The notes below the pieces were generated by a model. It saw only the letters and a program-made list of their open reading frames with translations, was not told the DNA's origin and made no database searches. A DNA stretch of 64,000 nucleotides from Pedobacter nyackensis (GTDB taxonomy: Bacteria > Bacteroidota > Bacteroidia > Sphingobacteriales > Sphingobacteriaceae): positions 62,001 to 126,000 of the forward strand of contig NZ_FWYB01000008.1 of the NCBI RefSeq assembly GCF_900176505.1, read 5' to 3'. Both the position numbers and the translations under genes were made by a program. The first letter of the stretch is position 1. Each line of letters opens with the position of its first letter. Of the stretch, positions 50,523-60,096 are shown piece by piece.

Positions 50523-51851
50523 TTATATCTCTCTGTTCGTATCCCAGTTCTCCAGGTAATCTGCTACCCTGCGCACAAAGGATCCACCAAGCGCTCCATC
50601 CACAACCCTGTGGTCGTACGATAAAGATAGGAACATCATGTGTCTGATCGCAATCACATCACCAAACTCCGTTTCCAGAACAGCTGGTTTCTTGATGATC
50701 GCACCAACAGCAAGTATCGCTACCTGTGGCTGATTGATAATCGGGGTTCCCATTACATTACCAAAAGAACCAACGTTCGTTAAGGTGAAAGTTCCATTTT
50801 GTGTTTCATCCGGCTTTAACTTAGAGTTACGCGCACGGCTTGCCAGGTCATTCACAGATTTAGTTAAACCAACCAGGTTTAGCTGATCTGCATTTTTAAT
50901 AACCGGAACAATCAGGTTTCCACTTGGCAAAGCTGCAGCCATACCAATATTGATATCTTTTTTCTTAATGATCTGCGTACCATTTACAGATACGTTGATC
51001 ATTGGAAAATCTTTTATGGCTTTACTTACTGCTTCTACAAAGATTGGTGTAAAGGTAATTTTCTCATTTTCACGTTTTTCAAAATTACGTTTAACCTTTT
51101 CACGCCACATCACCATATTGGTCACATCAGCTTCAACAAAAGAAGTTACGTGCGGAGAAGTATGCTTGCTCATGATCATGTGCTCAGCAATCAGCTTACG
51201 CATCCTGTCCATCTCAATAATCTCATCACCACCGCTTACGCTTGTAGCAGCTGTCGCCGGAGCTTTTACTGCTGGTGCTGTAGCTGGTTTAGCGGCTTGC
51301 TCAGCCGAAACAACAGGTGTTGTAGCTACCGCTGCAGGAGCCTTCCCACCTTTTTTATTTTGAATATAGTTTAATAAATCATCTTTGGTTAAACGCCCGT
51401 CAGATCCAGTTCCGGCAATGCCGTCCAGCTCATTCAGTGCAATACCTTCCTGCGCTGCAATGTTCTTTACCAATGGCGAATAAAAGCGGTCTGAGGCACT
51501 TTCAACAGAAAGCTGCTCCATACCCGGAATCTTTTCTAAAACAGGCTCAGCAACGCGCTCCTCAACTACAACTGGTGCTTCTACAGCTTCAACCTTAACC
51601 GGAGTAGCCCCATCTGTTTCTATGATGGCAATTACTGCACCCACTTGTACAATATCGTCTTCTTTAAATAATTGCTTTACTAATACACCAGTAATTGGTG
51701 ATGGAACTTCAGAATCCACCTTATCAGTTGCGATCTCTAAAATGGTATCATCCAGGTCAATCTTATCTCCGGGCTGTTTAACCCATTTAATAATGGTTGC
51801 CTCTGCAACGCTCTCCCCCATTTTAGGTAACAATAATTCGTATTGAGCCAT
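50523..51851 (-). CDS. Dihydrolipoamide acyltransferase (E2) of a 2-oxoacid dehydrogenase complex
   Basis: A 442-residue E2. Domains: one lipoyl domain (lipoyl lysine K44 in ATDKVDSEVP), a Pro/Ala/Val/Glu-rich linker, a peripheral-subunit binding domain (about 125-165, YSPLVKNIAAQEGIALNELDGIAGTGSDGRLTKDDL), a second Ala-rich linker, and a catalytic domain ending with the SYDHRVVDGALGG active site. The DKVDSEVPSP context is more typical of branched-chain or mixed-specificity E2 than of SucB, but I would not fix the substrate. No E1 or E3 gene is adjacent. It lies 50 bases after cinA. Confidence 0.93.
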   Translation of the reverse strand: MAQYELLLPKMGESVAEATIIKWVKQPGDKIDLDDTILEIATDKVDSEVPSPITGVLVKQLFKEDDIVQVGAVIAIIETDGATPVKVEAVEAPVVVEERVAEPVLEKIPGMEQLSVESASDRFYSPLVKNIAAQEGIALNELDGIAGTGSDGRLTKDDLLNYIQNKKGGKAPAAVATTPVVSAEQAAKPATAPAVKAPATAATSVSGGDEIIEMDRMRKLIAEHMIMSKHTSPHVTSFVEADVTNMVMWREKVKRNFEKRENEKITFTPIFVEAVSKAIKDFPMINVSVNGTQIIKKKDINIGMAAALPSGNLIVPVIKNADQLNLVGLTKSVNDLASRARNSKLKPDETQNGTFTLTNVGSFGNVMGTPIINQPQVAILAVGAIIKKPAVLETEFGDVIAIRHMMFLSLSYDHRVVDGALGGSFVRRVADYLENWDTNREI

Positions 51852-51901
51852 TTTTTATTTTATGATTTGTATCAGGTGCAAAAGTAAAGTTTTTTACAGA
51901 C

Positions 51902-53149
51902 TTAAGCCACATCTTGTTTAAGCTCATTTAAAAGCATCGACAAAGCGGCGACGGCAGAACGCTCAATATTTTGGGCTCTGCGGTTACCAAATTTAAATAA
52001 CCGGGTCGCTACACCACGCTTACTTGCTACGGCAATCCACACAGTACCAACAGGTTTACTTTCAGTTCCTCCATCAGGTCCGGCAATCCCACTTACAGAA
52101 ATGGCATAATCCGTTTTAAAATTTGCAATAGCACCAAGTGCCATTTCTTTTACAGTTTCTTCACTAACTGCTCCAAAAATATTCAACGTTTCTGGCAATA
52201 CGCCCAAAACCGACATCTTCAATTGATTGGAATAAGTGACCGCACCACCGGCAAATACCGAAGAACAACCAGGATGCTGGGTTATCATCTGCGCAATATA
52301 TCCACCTGTGCAGCTTTCGGCGGTCGACAAGCTCAACTTCCTTTTATCCATGATATCCAGGATGGCCTTTTCCAGCGCAATATCATCCTCAACAACTACG
52401 TATTGTTTAACCCTGGTAACAATCTGCTGCGCATAAACTTCAATCTCAGCTTTAAGCGCAGCCTCATCCGAACCCGTTCCGCTCAACCTCAACCTGATTT
52501 GCCCCAATTTTGGCAAATAAGCCAGTTTGATGTGTGCAGGTAAACCATCCTCAATATCCGCAATCTCCTCAGCCAAAAATGACTCTCCAATATTTGCAGT
52601 AAGAATCGTTTTATGAACTATTGCAGGTAGTTTAAGTGTGCGTTTTAAACGAGGCAGAATCTCCTCCTCCATCAGGTACATCATCTCGAATGGAACACCG
52701 GGCATCGACACGAATATTTTGCCACGCATCTCAAACCACATACAAGGAGCAGTACCATTCTGGTTTTTAATAACCGTGCAGCCATCAGGTACATCAGCCT
52801 GCTTCCTGTTCACTTCAATCATCGGCTTATTAAACCGTGTAAAGATCTCCGTAACATGATCCAGTGTTTCCTGATCCCTTCTAAAGCCCATGTTAAAATA
52901 CTTTGCCATGGTCACTTTCGTGATGTCGTCTTTAGTTGGCCCAAGGCCTCCGGTAATTAATATGATATCAGCCCTTTTTTCAGCCAGCTGTAAGGCTTCA
53001 GTAATGTGATCTGCATCATCAGAAACAGAACTTACCTGCTTCACCTTGATACCGATCAGATTTAATTCCTTAGCCATCCAGGCCGAATTGGTATCCACAA
53101 TCTGACCAATCAGTATTTCATCACCAATGGTTATAATTTCAGCTAGCAT
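51902..53149 (-). CDS. cinA: CinA family protein (NMN deamidase/competence-damage related)
   Basis: A 415-residue two-domain CinA. The N-terminal MoaB/MogA-like domain (EIITIGDEILIGQIVDTNSAWMAKELN, ITGGLGPTKDDIT, SMPGVPFEM) and the C-terminal deamidase domain (LSTAESCTGGYIAQ, SGIAGPDGGTESKPVGTVWIA) are complete. The C-terminal domain in related proteins deamidates nicotinamide mononucleotide. It starts 13 bases after lptD. Confidence 0.95.
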   Translation of the reverse strand: MLAEIITIGDEILIGQIVDTNSAWMAKELNLIGIKVKQVSSVSDDADHITEALQLAEKRADIILITGGLGPTKDDITKVTMAKYFNMGFRRDQETLDHVTEIFTRFNKPMIEVNRKQADVPDGCTVIKNQNGTAPCMWFEMRGKIFVSMPGVPFEMMYLMEEEILPRLKRTLKLPAIVHKTILTANIGESFLAEEIADIEDGLPAHIKLAYLPKLGQIRLRLSGTGSDEAALKAEIEVYAQQIVTRVKQYVVVEDDIALEKAILDIMDKRKLSLSTAESCTGGYIAQMITQHPGCSSVFAGGAVTYSNQLKMSVLGVLPETLNIFGAVSEETVKEMALGAIANFKTDYAISVSGIAGPDGGTESKPVGTVWIAVASKRGVATRLFKFGNRRAQNIERSAVAALSMLLNELKQDVA

Positions 53150-53162
53150 AAAATATCGGTTT

Positions 53163-55856
53163 TTAGAATTTGGTATAATATCCTTTTCTCTTGCTCAGTT
53201 TTAAATCCTGAAGAATCGAAGCTTTAACCTTGATATCCACAGAATAACTTTGATAAAAACCGAAAGGAACCCATGTAAAGGCCATATCCCAGCAATGTAA
53301 ATCCCTGTATATAGAAAAATTGGTTTGAGAAATTGTTTTCTGTCTAAAATCCCAACCCGAGCTAAATGTTACTTTCCACTTAGGTGTGATGTTGGCATCT
53401 CCGTTAAAGTTTAAGGTATTGGTTACCGTAGGATTGTCCCCAACATCACTTGTACTATAATTGAAAGTGTAAGAAAATGCAAAGTTCCATGGAATATTAA
53501 AATCTACAAAAGCATTTGGATCGCGACTCACCTTCGCCAAAGCCTCAGCTTGCTCAGGAGTCATACCACCTGTATTCGCATTCTGCTTTAACTTATCTGC
53601 GTTCTCATTATTTCTTTTAAAGGCCTCAGGATTCAAGCTATAGTTGAAAGAGAAACCAAAGTTCGTTAAGCGTGGCAGTTGCCCTTTAGACCAGGTGTAT
53701 TTATCTACCAGGTAACGCTGACTCAGCCCTGTACTCTGGTTTACCGAATCAGCATATAAATAAGGGTTCAAAGTACCATAATAGTTAATCCCTAATTTGT
53801 CAGTAAACTGAGAACGACCACTAAAGCTTAAGGTCGACAGTTTAAAACTCTCTGCAAGCAGGTTGTAACTTCCGCTTATACCAAGACCTTGAATAATTGG
53901 AATCTTCTTTTCGCCTGTTCCTGTAGTATCTTTTGGATTCAAAAACTTCGCCTCTACTGTATTATCGATGGAGAAACCAATCGATGCATTCCTACCCTCA
54001 CCAGGTCCGCCATATGCTGAACCTTCATGAATCGAATATTTAAGTGGTACTCTTTCTCCTTTAAAATTGGTAGTCATTACCGGATCACCATTCTGATAAA
54101 ATGCCTCTTTGTAATTTCCTTTACTTATATCAGAAAAATCAGGGGTATAACCAAAGTTCACACTTGGCGTCATCACATGACGTAAAGCCTTAAACTTACC
54201 AAAGTTTTTAAACTGTGCTGTAGAATAGATCTTGGTAGATACACCACCACTTACCGAATACTGACCGGATCTGTTAAACCCTGGAATGGTATCTGTAAAA
54301 AACACATCAGAACCATTTGGCACCTTAGCATAAGTCTTCCTGATGGTCTGGAAATGCCATCTTTCCAGGTAACTTACCCCTGTATTAAAGTTAAAATACT
54401 TCAATACGTTAAAGGCCATGTTGATTGGAATGTTGTGTTGGAAACCACTTCTGAATTTACTTAGGGTCTCTCTTTTAAATAGTACAGAATCCCCGGCAGT
54501 AATACTATTGGTAGCTTGCATACTGTATCCAACAGTTATTTTCTGATACCATTTTTGCTCACCTACACGGTTTGGCGAGTCAAATGGATTAAATGTGGGT
54601 ACCGACAAGGTAACATCAGGCAAGGTTAGACTCACGCTTTTGGTCTGCGTTTCCTGTGAGTGACGTAAAGCACTGGTTAAGTTAATTCCTTTACCAAAAG
54701 TTCTGCTATAGGCAATACTGGATCCTAAAGTGTTTCTTGCAATTTGATTCGGATCATAGGTACCACCTGCAGCTGTTTCTCTATCATAACTACTTGTTCC
54801 TGCATCTACACTGGCAGAAAAGGTAGTTCCCGGTTTAGCATTTGGATTTTGCGAATGACTCCAGTTGATCCTGAAATCTTTACTAGTTCTGAAATCACTT
54901 GTGCCTTCAGTTCCAAACTGATTATAAGCATAATCAAGATTCACATTACCATTAAACTTATATCTTTTTGTATAGGTAGAGGCTGCCCTGGCACTGTACG
55001 ATCCATAGGAGTAAATTGAACCAGTTAACCTTGCATCCCAATAATCACTTAATCCAAGATAATATCCACCATCCTGTAAGAAAAATCCCCTTGAGTAATC
55101 CTCACCAGGGGTCGGCAATATAATACCCGAACTTTTCTTGTTCGGCTTGGGAAAAAAGGCAAAGGGTAAACCCAAAGGCAGCGGCACATCCTCAATCTTT
55201 AAATATAGGGGGCCGGCAATGATCTGGTTTTCCGTGACAATACCTTTTGTTATGTGAATACCAAAGTGCGGATGTGGTAGGTTACAGGTACTAAAAGTCT
55301 GCCCTTTACTGTGTATCTCATCGTCGGGCTGTTTCTTTGCCTTACCCCCCGAGAAAAATCCGCCTTCCTGTTCGGTAAAAACCTCGTATATATTTCCGGC
55401 TTTCGTTACCGTATTGAACCTCAGCGAGTCGGCCATCGAAGTCCCCTGACCTTCCATCTTAAATATCGGACGTCCAACATATTTCCCTTTGGCGTCTGTC
55501 CTTCCACGCGCATAAATAATGTTTGTCTTGTTGTTATAGGAGATGTAATCTGCATCTAGTTCCAAGCCCTGGTACATTACCCGGGCCTTACCGTACAAAT
55601 AAACAATACTGCTGTCTTTACTAAACGCAATAGAGTCCTTAGCCGCGTATTGAATTTTCTCAGATGCAGAAGTATCTTGCGGATTGCTCTTCAGGGCACC
55701 TTTTTTTAATTGATCGTTCTTAGTGGTATCCTTTTTGGTAGTATCTTGCCGAACAACCTGAAAAGTCGAAAATGTAGTGAAAGCTAGCGCATGGTTACTA
55801 ACAAATGTTAATAAAACAAGCGCTTTTATAAAAATGATGTAGCGTAAAAGTTTCAA
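53163..55856 (-). CDS. lptD: LPS-assembly protein LptD (Bacteroidota type)
   Basis: An 897-residue outer-membrane protein that inserts lipopolysaccharide into the outer leaflet. A signal peptide is followed by an OstA/LptA-like beta-jellyroll (VYLYGKARVMYQGLELDADYI, MEGQGTSMADSLRFN) to about residue 200, then a large barrel (PLGLPFAFFPKPNKKSSGIILP and many alternating strands). The C-terminus lacks a terminal aromatic pair but ends YYTKF. It is divergent from the amidase genes, so it sits in an envelope-biogenesis neighbourhood, and is followed by cinA. Confidence 0.93.
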   Translation of the reverse strand: MKLLRYIIFIKALVLLTFVSNHALAFTTFSTFQVVRQDTTKKDTTKNDQLKKGALKSNPQDTSASEKIQYAAKDSIAFSKDSSIVYLYGKARVMYQGLELDADYISYNNKTNIIYARGRTDAKGKYVGRPIFKMEGQGTSMADSLRFNTVTKAGNIYEVFTEQEGGFFSGGKAKKQPDDEIHSKGQTFSTCNLPHPHFGIHITKGIVTENQIIAGPLYLKIEDVPLPLGLPFAFFPKPNKKSSGIILPTPGEDYSRGFFLQDGGYYLGLSDYWDARLTGSIYSYGSYSARAASTYTKRYKFNGNVNLDYAYNQFGTEGTSDFRTSKDFRINWSHSQNPNAKPGTTFSASVDAGTSSYDRETAAGGTYDPNQIARNTLGSSIAYSRTFGKGINLTSALRHSQETQTKSVSLTLPDVTLSVPTFNPFDSPNRVGEQKWYQKITVGYSMQATNSITAGDSVLFKRETLSKFRSGFQHNIPINMAFNVLKYFNFNTGVSYLERWHFQTIRKTYAKVPNGSDVFFTDTIPGFNRSGQYSVSGGVSTKIYSTAQFKNFGKFKALRHVMTPSVNFGYTPDFSDISKGNYKEAFYQNGDPVMTTNFKGERVPLKYSIHEGSAYGGPGEGRNASIGFSIDNTVEAKFLNPKDTTGTGEKKIPIIQGLGISGSYNLLAESFKLSTLSFSGRSQFTDKLGINYYGTLNPYLYADSVNQSTGLSQRYLVDKYTWSKGQLPRLTNFGFSFNYSLNPEAFKRNNENADKLKQNANTGGMTPEQAEALAKVSRDPNAFVDFNIPWNFAFSYTFNYSTSDVGDNPTVTNTLNFNGDANITPKWKVTFSSGWDFRQKTISQTNFSIYRDLHCWDMAFTWVPFGFYQSYSVDIKVKASILQDLKLSKRKGYYTKF

Positions 55857-55872
55857 ATTCGTGTGTGAATGT

Positions 55873-55880
55873 TATTTTTG
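55873..55880 (+). promoter_or_regulatory. -7 promoter element of the amidase genes
   Basis: TATTTTTG fits TAnnTTTG and ends 5 bases before an ATG at 55886, and 32 before the ATG at 55913 that is used for the annotated start. Confidence 0.45.
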
Positions 55881-55912
55881 CATTAATGTTTAATCCAAAA
55901 CGTTCAAAATTA

Positions 55913-56791
55913 ATGAAAAATATACCATTGCTTAGACCAAAAGTAATTTTGATCATATTTATTTCTTCGCTATTAACCGTACTGTCTATTAATCAAGGGT
56001 TTACGCAAGAATATAAAATAAAAACCATCGTGATAGACGCCGGACATGGCGGTCGTGATGGCTCAACACGCGGTGCCTATTCTACTGAAAAGGATGTGGC
56101 CTTAAAAACAGCACTACATCTTGGCGAAGCTATACAAGCCAGTATGAAAGATGTTAAAGTGATCTACACCCGAAGCACCGACGTTTTTATCCCCTTATAT
56201 GAACGTATAGCCATAGCCAATAATGCTAAGGCCGATCTTTTTATCTCCATTCACTGCAACGATATGCCAATGATCAGGTCAACGGTCGTAACTGGCTATA
56301 AAAGAGGGAAAAAAGGAAAAAGAATTCCAATTACCCAAACTGTCTACCGCAAGAGTACTTCTACCCGTGGCGTGGAAACATTTGTATCAGGTATGGGCCG
56401 CTTAAACGAGCAGGACGAAGTGATCAAAAGAGAGAACTCTGCTATATTTCTGGAGGACAATTACAAAGAAAACTACGAGGGTTTCGATCCAAACAACCCT
56501 GAAAATTATATTATTCTATCTTTGATGAAGAATACCTTCAGAACTCAAAGCTTAAAACTGGCAAAATTGGTTCAGGATCAATATATAAATGTTGGTCGCG
56601 TAGACCGTGGCGTACAGGAAAAGAGCCTTGCAGTATTGGCCAGAGCAGGAATGCCTGCAATTTTAACAGAGATCGGCTTCATCAGCAATCCAGATGAAGA
56701 AAATTACATGAACTCTCAGGCCGGCCAGAATGAAATCACTGAATGTCTGTTAAAAGCTATTCAGAATTACAAAAAAGGTATTGAAGGTTAA
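55913..56791 (+). CDS. N-acetylmuramoyl-L-alanine amidase (amidase_3), first tandem copy
   Basis: A 292-residue zinc amidase that cuts the bond between MurNAc and the stem peptide. A signal peptide/anchor (about 10-34) is followed by the catalytic domain: VIDAGHGGRDG (first His), SIHCND (second His) and LTEIGFISNPDEENYM (catalytic Glu). An ATG at 55886, 9 codons upstream and next to the -7 element, is an alternative start. It is a tandem paralogue of the next gene, 55 bases downstream. Confidence 0.94.
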   Translation: MKNIPLLRPKVILIIFISSLLTVLSINQGFTQEYKIKTIVIDAGHGGRDGSTRGAYSTEKDVALKTALHLGEAIQASMKDVKVIYTRSTDVFIPLYERIAIANNAKADLFISIHCNDMPMIRSTVVTGYKRGKKGKRIPITQTVYRKSTSTRGVETFVSGMGRLNEQDEVIKRENSAIFLEDNYKENYEGFDPNNPENYIILSLMKNTFRTQSLKLAKLVQDQYINVGRVDRGVQEKSLAVLARAGMPAILTEIGFISNPDEENYMNSQAGQNEITECLLKAIQNYKKGIEG

Positions 56792-56846
56792 AAATATTGA
56801 AGTTTAATTATTAGGTGCAAAAAAATAAAATAAAGATTAAAGACAG

Positions 56847-57686
56847 ATGAGATTAAAAAAGATTGTATTCCTATTTGCTATTTCGCTATTCACCTCACAG
56901 GTTGCCTTTTCTCAGGGATATAAAGTTAAAACAATTGTTATCGATGCCGGGCACGGCGGACCAAAATCAGGTGCTGCAGGAAGCTATTCCCTGGAAAAAA
57001 ATGTAGCCCTAAAAGTAGCCTTAAAACTGGGTAAGAAGTTTGAAGAGGAAATGCCTGATGTTAAAATACTTTATACACGTAAAACCGACGTCGATGTGGA
57101 GTTCCATAAAAGGGCCGCCTTGGCCAACGACAATAAGGCGGATATCTTTATTTCTATTCACTGCAACTCTATGCCCGACAGAAAGGTTGTTACCGGGTAT
57201 AGTAAAAACAAACGCGGACAAAAAATACCTAAATACGCTTATGTAAAAAATACATCAACAAGCGGAACCGAGACTTTCGTTGCGGGTTCACATCGCTTAG
57301 ATGAACAGGATGCGGCCATTAGGGAAAATGCCGATATCAAGCTGGAGAAAAACTACAAGGAAAATTATGATGGTTATGACCCTAATGATCCAGAAACCTT
57401 TATTATATTATCTTTGTTCAAAAATACATTTAGAGATAAGAGTTTAAAATTAGCGCGATTAATTCAAAACAACTACACAAACGATAGTCATCGCGTAAAC
57501 AGAGGTGTAAAAGAACAAGGGCTGCTTATTCTTCAAAGATGTGGAATGCCGGCAGTACTCACCGAAATCGGATTCATTTCTAACCCGAATGAAGAAGATT
57601 ACATGAACTCGGAAAACGGACAGGAAGAAATTGTGAAATCAATTTTTAATGCTGTAAAAACATATAAAAAGGAAACTGAGATTTAA
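56847..57686 (+). CDS. N-acetylmuramoyl-L-alanine amidase (amidase_3), second tandem copy
   Basis: A 279-residue paralogue of the gene before it, with a signal peptide (cleavage near AFSQ) and the same catalytic motifs VIDAGHGGPKSG, SIHCNS and LTEIGFISNPNEEDYM. Large parts are nearly the same as copy 1 (KENYEGFDPNNPE against KENYDGYDPNDPE), so it arose by tandem duplication. The MlaD-like gene follows after 22 bases and is probably co-transcribed. Confidence 0.94.
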   Translation: MRLKKIVFLFAISLFTSQVAFSQGYKVKTIVIDAGHGGPKSGAAGSYSLEKNVALKVALKLGKKFEEEMPDVKILYTRKTDVDVEFHKRAALANDNKADIFISIHCNSMPDRKVVTGYSKNKRGQKIPKYAYVKNTSTSGTETFVAGSHRLDEQDAAIRENADIKLEKNYKENYDGYDPNDPETFIILSLFKNTFRDKSLKLARLIQNNYTNDSHRVNRGVKEQGLLILQRCGMPAVLTEIGFISNPNEEDYMNSENGQEEIVKSIFNAVKTYKKETEI

Positions 57687-57708
57687 TTAATAAACAAACT
57701 CATACTGA

Positions 57709-58662
57709 ATGAAGATCGCGAACGAAACCAAAGTAGGCATATTAGCAGCCTTCGCCATTGCCTTATTGATCGTAGGCTATAATTTCCTGAAGGGTAATGC
57801 CATTTTTTCGGATGAAACGGTCCTCTATGCAAAATACTCTCATGTTGATGGACTCAACGTATCTAAACCTGTTTTAATCAACGGTTTTCAGATCGGACGT
57901 GTTGATCAACTTCAATTGTTACCTGACGGTAGCATCCTGGCTACATTAAAGATCAAAGGAACGTACGACATTCCAAAAAACTCTATCGCTAAGCTCGAAC
58001 AAACAGACCTTTTGGGCAGCAAAGCAATTGTGATGGCTTTAGGTACAGGTACCGACTATGCTCAGGATGGCGACACGCTGAATGCCAATGTTGCAAAAGG
58101 CCTGCTTGAAACCGTTCAGCCGGTTCAGAAAAAAGCGGAGCTGATTATCGGTAAAATGGATTCTATCCTAACCAGTGTAAACTCTATCCTGAATCCTAAC
58201 TTCCAGAAAAACGTAGATAAAAGCTTTAACAGCATTGCCGCTACTCTAACTTCATTAGAAGGTACTTCTAAAAAAGTAGATAACCTGGTAGGTGCTGAAG
58301 GATCAAGAGTTTCGGCGATCTTAGCCAACGTTGAAGCCATTTCAGTGAACTTAAAGAAGAACAACGAGAAAATCAATGGCATCCTGGAGAACATCCATAA
58401 CATTACAGATCAGGTAGCGGCTGCCAACTTTAAAGAAACGATAGCCAACGCGAATAACGCGGTTTCCAGTCTGCAAGGCATCGTAACCAAGATCAACAAC
58501 GGAGAAGGAACTTTAGGCCTGTTGATTAACGATAAACAGATGTATGAGAACTTAAGCAATGCGTCTAAAAACCTCGACAACCTGATGATGGATCTGAAAC
58601 AAAATCCTAAACGTTATGTACACTTCTCTGTATTCGGAGGTGGTAACAAAAAGGACAAGTAA
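57709..58662 (+). CDS. MlaD/MCE-domain lipid transport protein
   Basis: A 317-residue protein with one N-terminal membrane segment (TKVGILAAFAIALLIVGYNFL) and an MCE domain (about 38-115, SHVDGLNVSKPVLINGFQIGRVDQL, EQTDLLGSKAIVMALG). The C-terminal 200 residues are helical, Asn/Lys/Ser-rich, with an AspGly-poor repeat-like NNAVSSLQGIVTKINNGEGTLGLLINDKQMYENL segment typical of MlaD-type ring proteins. It would bind phospholipids in the periplasm for an MlaFE-type ABC transporter, whose genes are not in the window. Confidence 0.93.
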   Translation: MKIANETKVGILAAFAIALLIVGYNFLKGNAIFSDETVLYAKYSHVDGLNVSKPVLINGFQIGRVDQLQLLPDGSILATLKIKGTYDIPKNSIAKLEQTDLLGSKAIVMALGTGTDYAQDGDTLNANVAKGLLETVQPVQKKAELIIGKMDSILTSVNSILNPNFQKNVDKSFNSIAATLTSLEGTSKKVDNLVGAEGSRVSAILANVEAISVNLKKNNEKINGILENIHNITDQVAAANFKETIANANNAVSSLQGIVTKINNGEGTLGLLINDKQMYENLSNASKNLDNLMMDLKQNPKRYVHFSVFGGGNKKDK

Positions 58663-58683
58663 TCACACAAAGCATTCAATAAC

Positions 58684-58716
58684 AAAAAAGCTTCAGCAAA
58701 ATGCTGAAGCTTTTTT
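58684..58716. terminator. Bidirectional terminator between mlaD-like gene and rnz
   Basis: Stem AAAAAAGCTTCAGCA with its perfect complement and a 3-base loop, A-rich and T-rich flanks. It separates convergent units. Confidence 0.93.
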
Positions 58717-58750
58717 TTATGCTTTAATATCCGGTTATTCGTTTTCTTAG

Positions 58751-59662
58751 TTATATAGAAAAAGTACTTCCTTCGAGGGCTAAGTCTGTATTCTCAAACA
58801 CCGACCTTGCTTCTTCCAGTAATGGATGCAAAACCTTATAACGAGATGAAAAATGTCCGATGAGTAATTTAACAGCTCTGGTATCCTTAGCGATCTGAGC
58901 AGCTTGTAAAGCAGTCGTATGATGCGTTTGATTTGCCCTATCCAACATCTCATGTAAAAAAGTAGCCTCATGATACAGCGTATCACAATCCTTTATACTT
59001 TCGAAATAACGTTCATCGTATAAAGTATCAGAACAATAACAATACTTTCTGGGTGCGGGTGAATCTTTAGTGTAATCGGCATTTAATAAAACACGTCCGT
59101 CGGGAAAGTCCAGGTCTACCCCTCTTTTCAGCAATGGGTAATACTCAATAGGAATTTGCTCCGCTTCAAGTTTCTCTACCATCAGCTTACGTAACCGTTT
59201 CTTTTGTACAAATTTAAAACCTGTACAAGGAATCCTATGATTTAAAACAAAGGTTTCAACAGTAAGATCAGCATTTTCAAAAATCAGTTCAGGGATATTG
59301 GCCTGCGTAAATACAAACTCTAGTGGATAGCGAAGTACTGTTTCCGAATGTTTAAACTGCAGCTCAAGAATTTCAGCCAGCGCTGCCGGAGCAAATATCT
59401 TCATAGGTTTAATCCTTCCGTTTAAATGCAGACTGGAAAGCAGTCCGATTAAACCGAAATAATGGTCACCATGTAAATGGCTGATAAAGATAAAATCTAT
59501 TTTGTTTGCTTTAAATCCGTACCTGATCAGTTGTTGCTGAGTTCCCTCACCACAGTCGATCAAATAAAATTTCTCATTGCAGTTTAAAAGCTGCGCGGTT
59601 GGATTTCTATTGTATACAGGGGTTGCAGAACTACTGCCTAAAATAGTAACCTCAAACTTCAT
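58751..59662 (-). CDS. rnz: Ribonuclease Z
   Basis: A 303-residue short-form tRNA 3'-processing endonuclease of the metallo-beta-lactamase fold. The metal site HLHGDH (62-67), DCGEGTQQQLIR, and the exosite/downstream histidines (YHEATFLHE, HTTALQAAQIA, LIGHFSSRY) are present. Its ATG overlaps the stop of the STAS gene by one base (TAATG), so the two are coupled. Confidence 0.96.
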   Translation of the reverse strand: MKFEVTILGSSSATPVYNRNPTAQLLNCNEKFYLIDCGEGTQQQLIRYGFKANKIDFIFISHLHGDHYFGLIGLLSSLHLNGRIKPMKIFAPAALAEILELQFKHSETVLRYPLEFVFTQANIPELIFENADLTVETFVLNHRIPCTGFKFVQKKRLRKLMVEKLEAEQIPIEYYPLLKRGVDLDFPDGRVLLNADYTKDSPAPRKYCYCSDTLYDERYFESIKDCDTLYHEATFLHEMLDRANQTHHTTALQAAQIAKDTRAVKLLIGHFSSRYKVLHPLLEEARSVFENTDLALEGSTFSI

Positions 59663-60048
59663 TAACCTTTGTCTACGCTACCTAATAGTTCCTTCTCGAT
59701 TTCTTCCATAAAGATCAGGTCGGTAGCTTCATCTACTTTTGCAACAATTGTTAAAGCCTGGTCGAGATTCGACATCTCTAATATCTTTGCCACAACGCTG
59801 GTTATGCCTGTAACAACGAATAAACCATTTGCTTTTTTACATAACCTGTCTCCAAAAAGCAAGCTACTCAAATCCTGTGAATCATCACACTGTTTCACTG
59901 CCGAAAGATCTAAAACGATATTGCAGTATCCCTCTGTGTTCAATAAAATGAACTCAGATTTCAACTTCGGCGCATTGTCGTTTGTTAACTTCGATTCGTT
60001 GAGTTTTAAAACAACATACTTTTCATGCTTATCTACTGAAAATTTCAT
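59662..60048 (-). CDS. STAS-domain protein (anti-sigma factor antagonist-like)
   Basis: A 128-residue protein with a STAS fold (FSVDKHEKYVVLKLNESKLTNDNAPKLKSEF..., IVLDLSAVKQCDDSQDLSSLL). The position of the usual phosphorylatable serine carries a DDSQDLSS stretch, so phosphorylation control is possible. No partner kinase or anti-sigma factor is nearby. It is translationally coupled to rnz. A -7 element TACTTTCG lies at 60079-60072. Confidence 0.9.
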   Translation of the reverse strand: MKFSVDKHEKYVVLKLNESKLTNDNAPKLKSEFILLNTEGYCNIVLDLSAVKQCDDSQDLSSLLFGDRLCKKANGLFVVTGITSVVAKILEMSNLDQALTIVAKVDEATDLIFMEEIEKELLGSVDKG

Positions 60049-60071
60049 GATATTGATTATTTAGTCTAATA

Positions 60072-60079
60072 CGAAAGTA
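60072..60079 (-). promoter_or_regulatory. -7 promoter element of the STAS-rnz unit
   Basis: TACTTTCG on the minus strand fits TAnnTTYG; transcription would start about 18 bases before the STAS ATG. A long inverted repeat lies immediately upstream, over the -33 position. Confidence 0.45.
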
Positions 60080-60096
60080 ATTAATTTTATCTGTAA

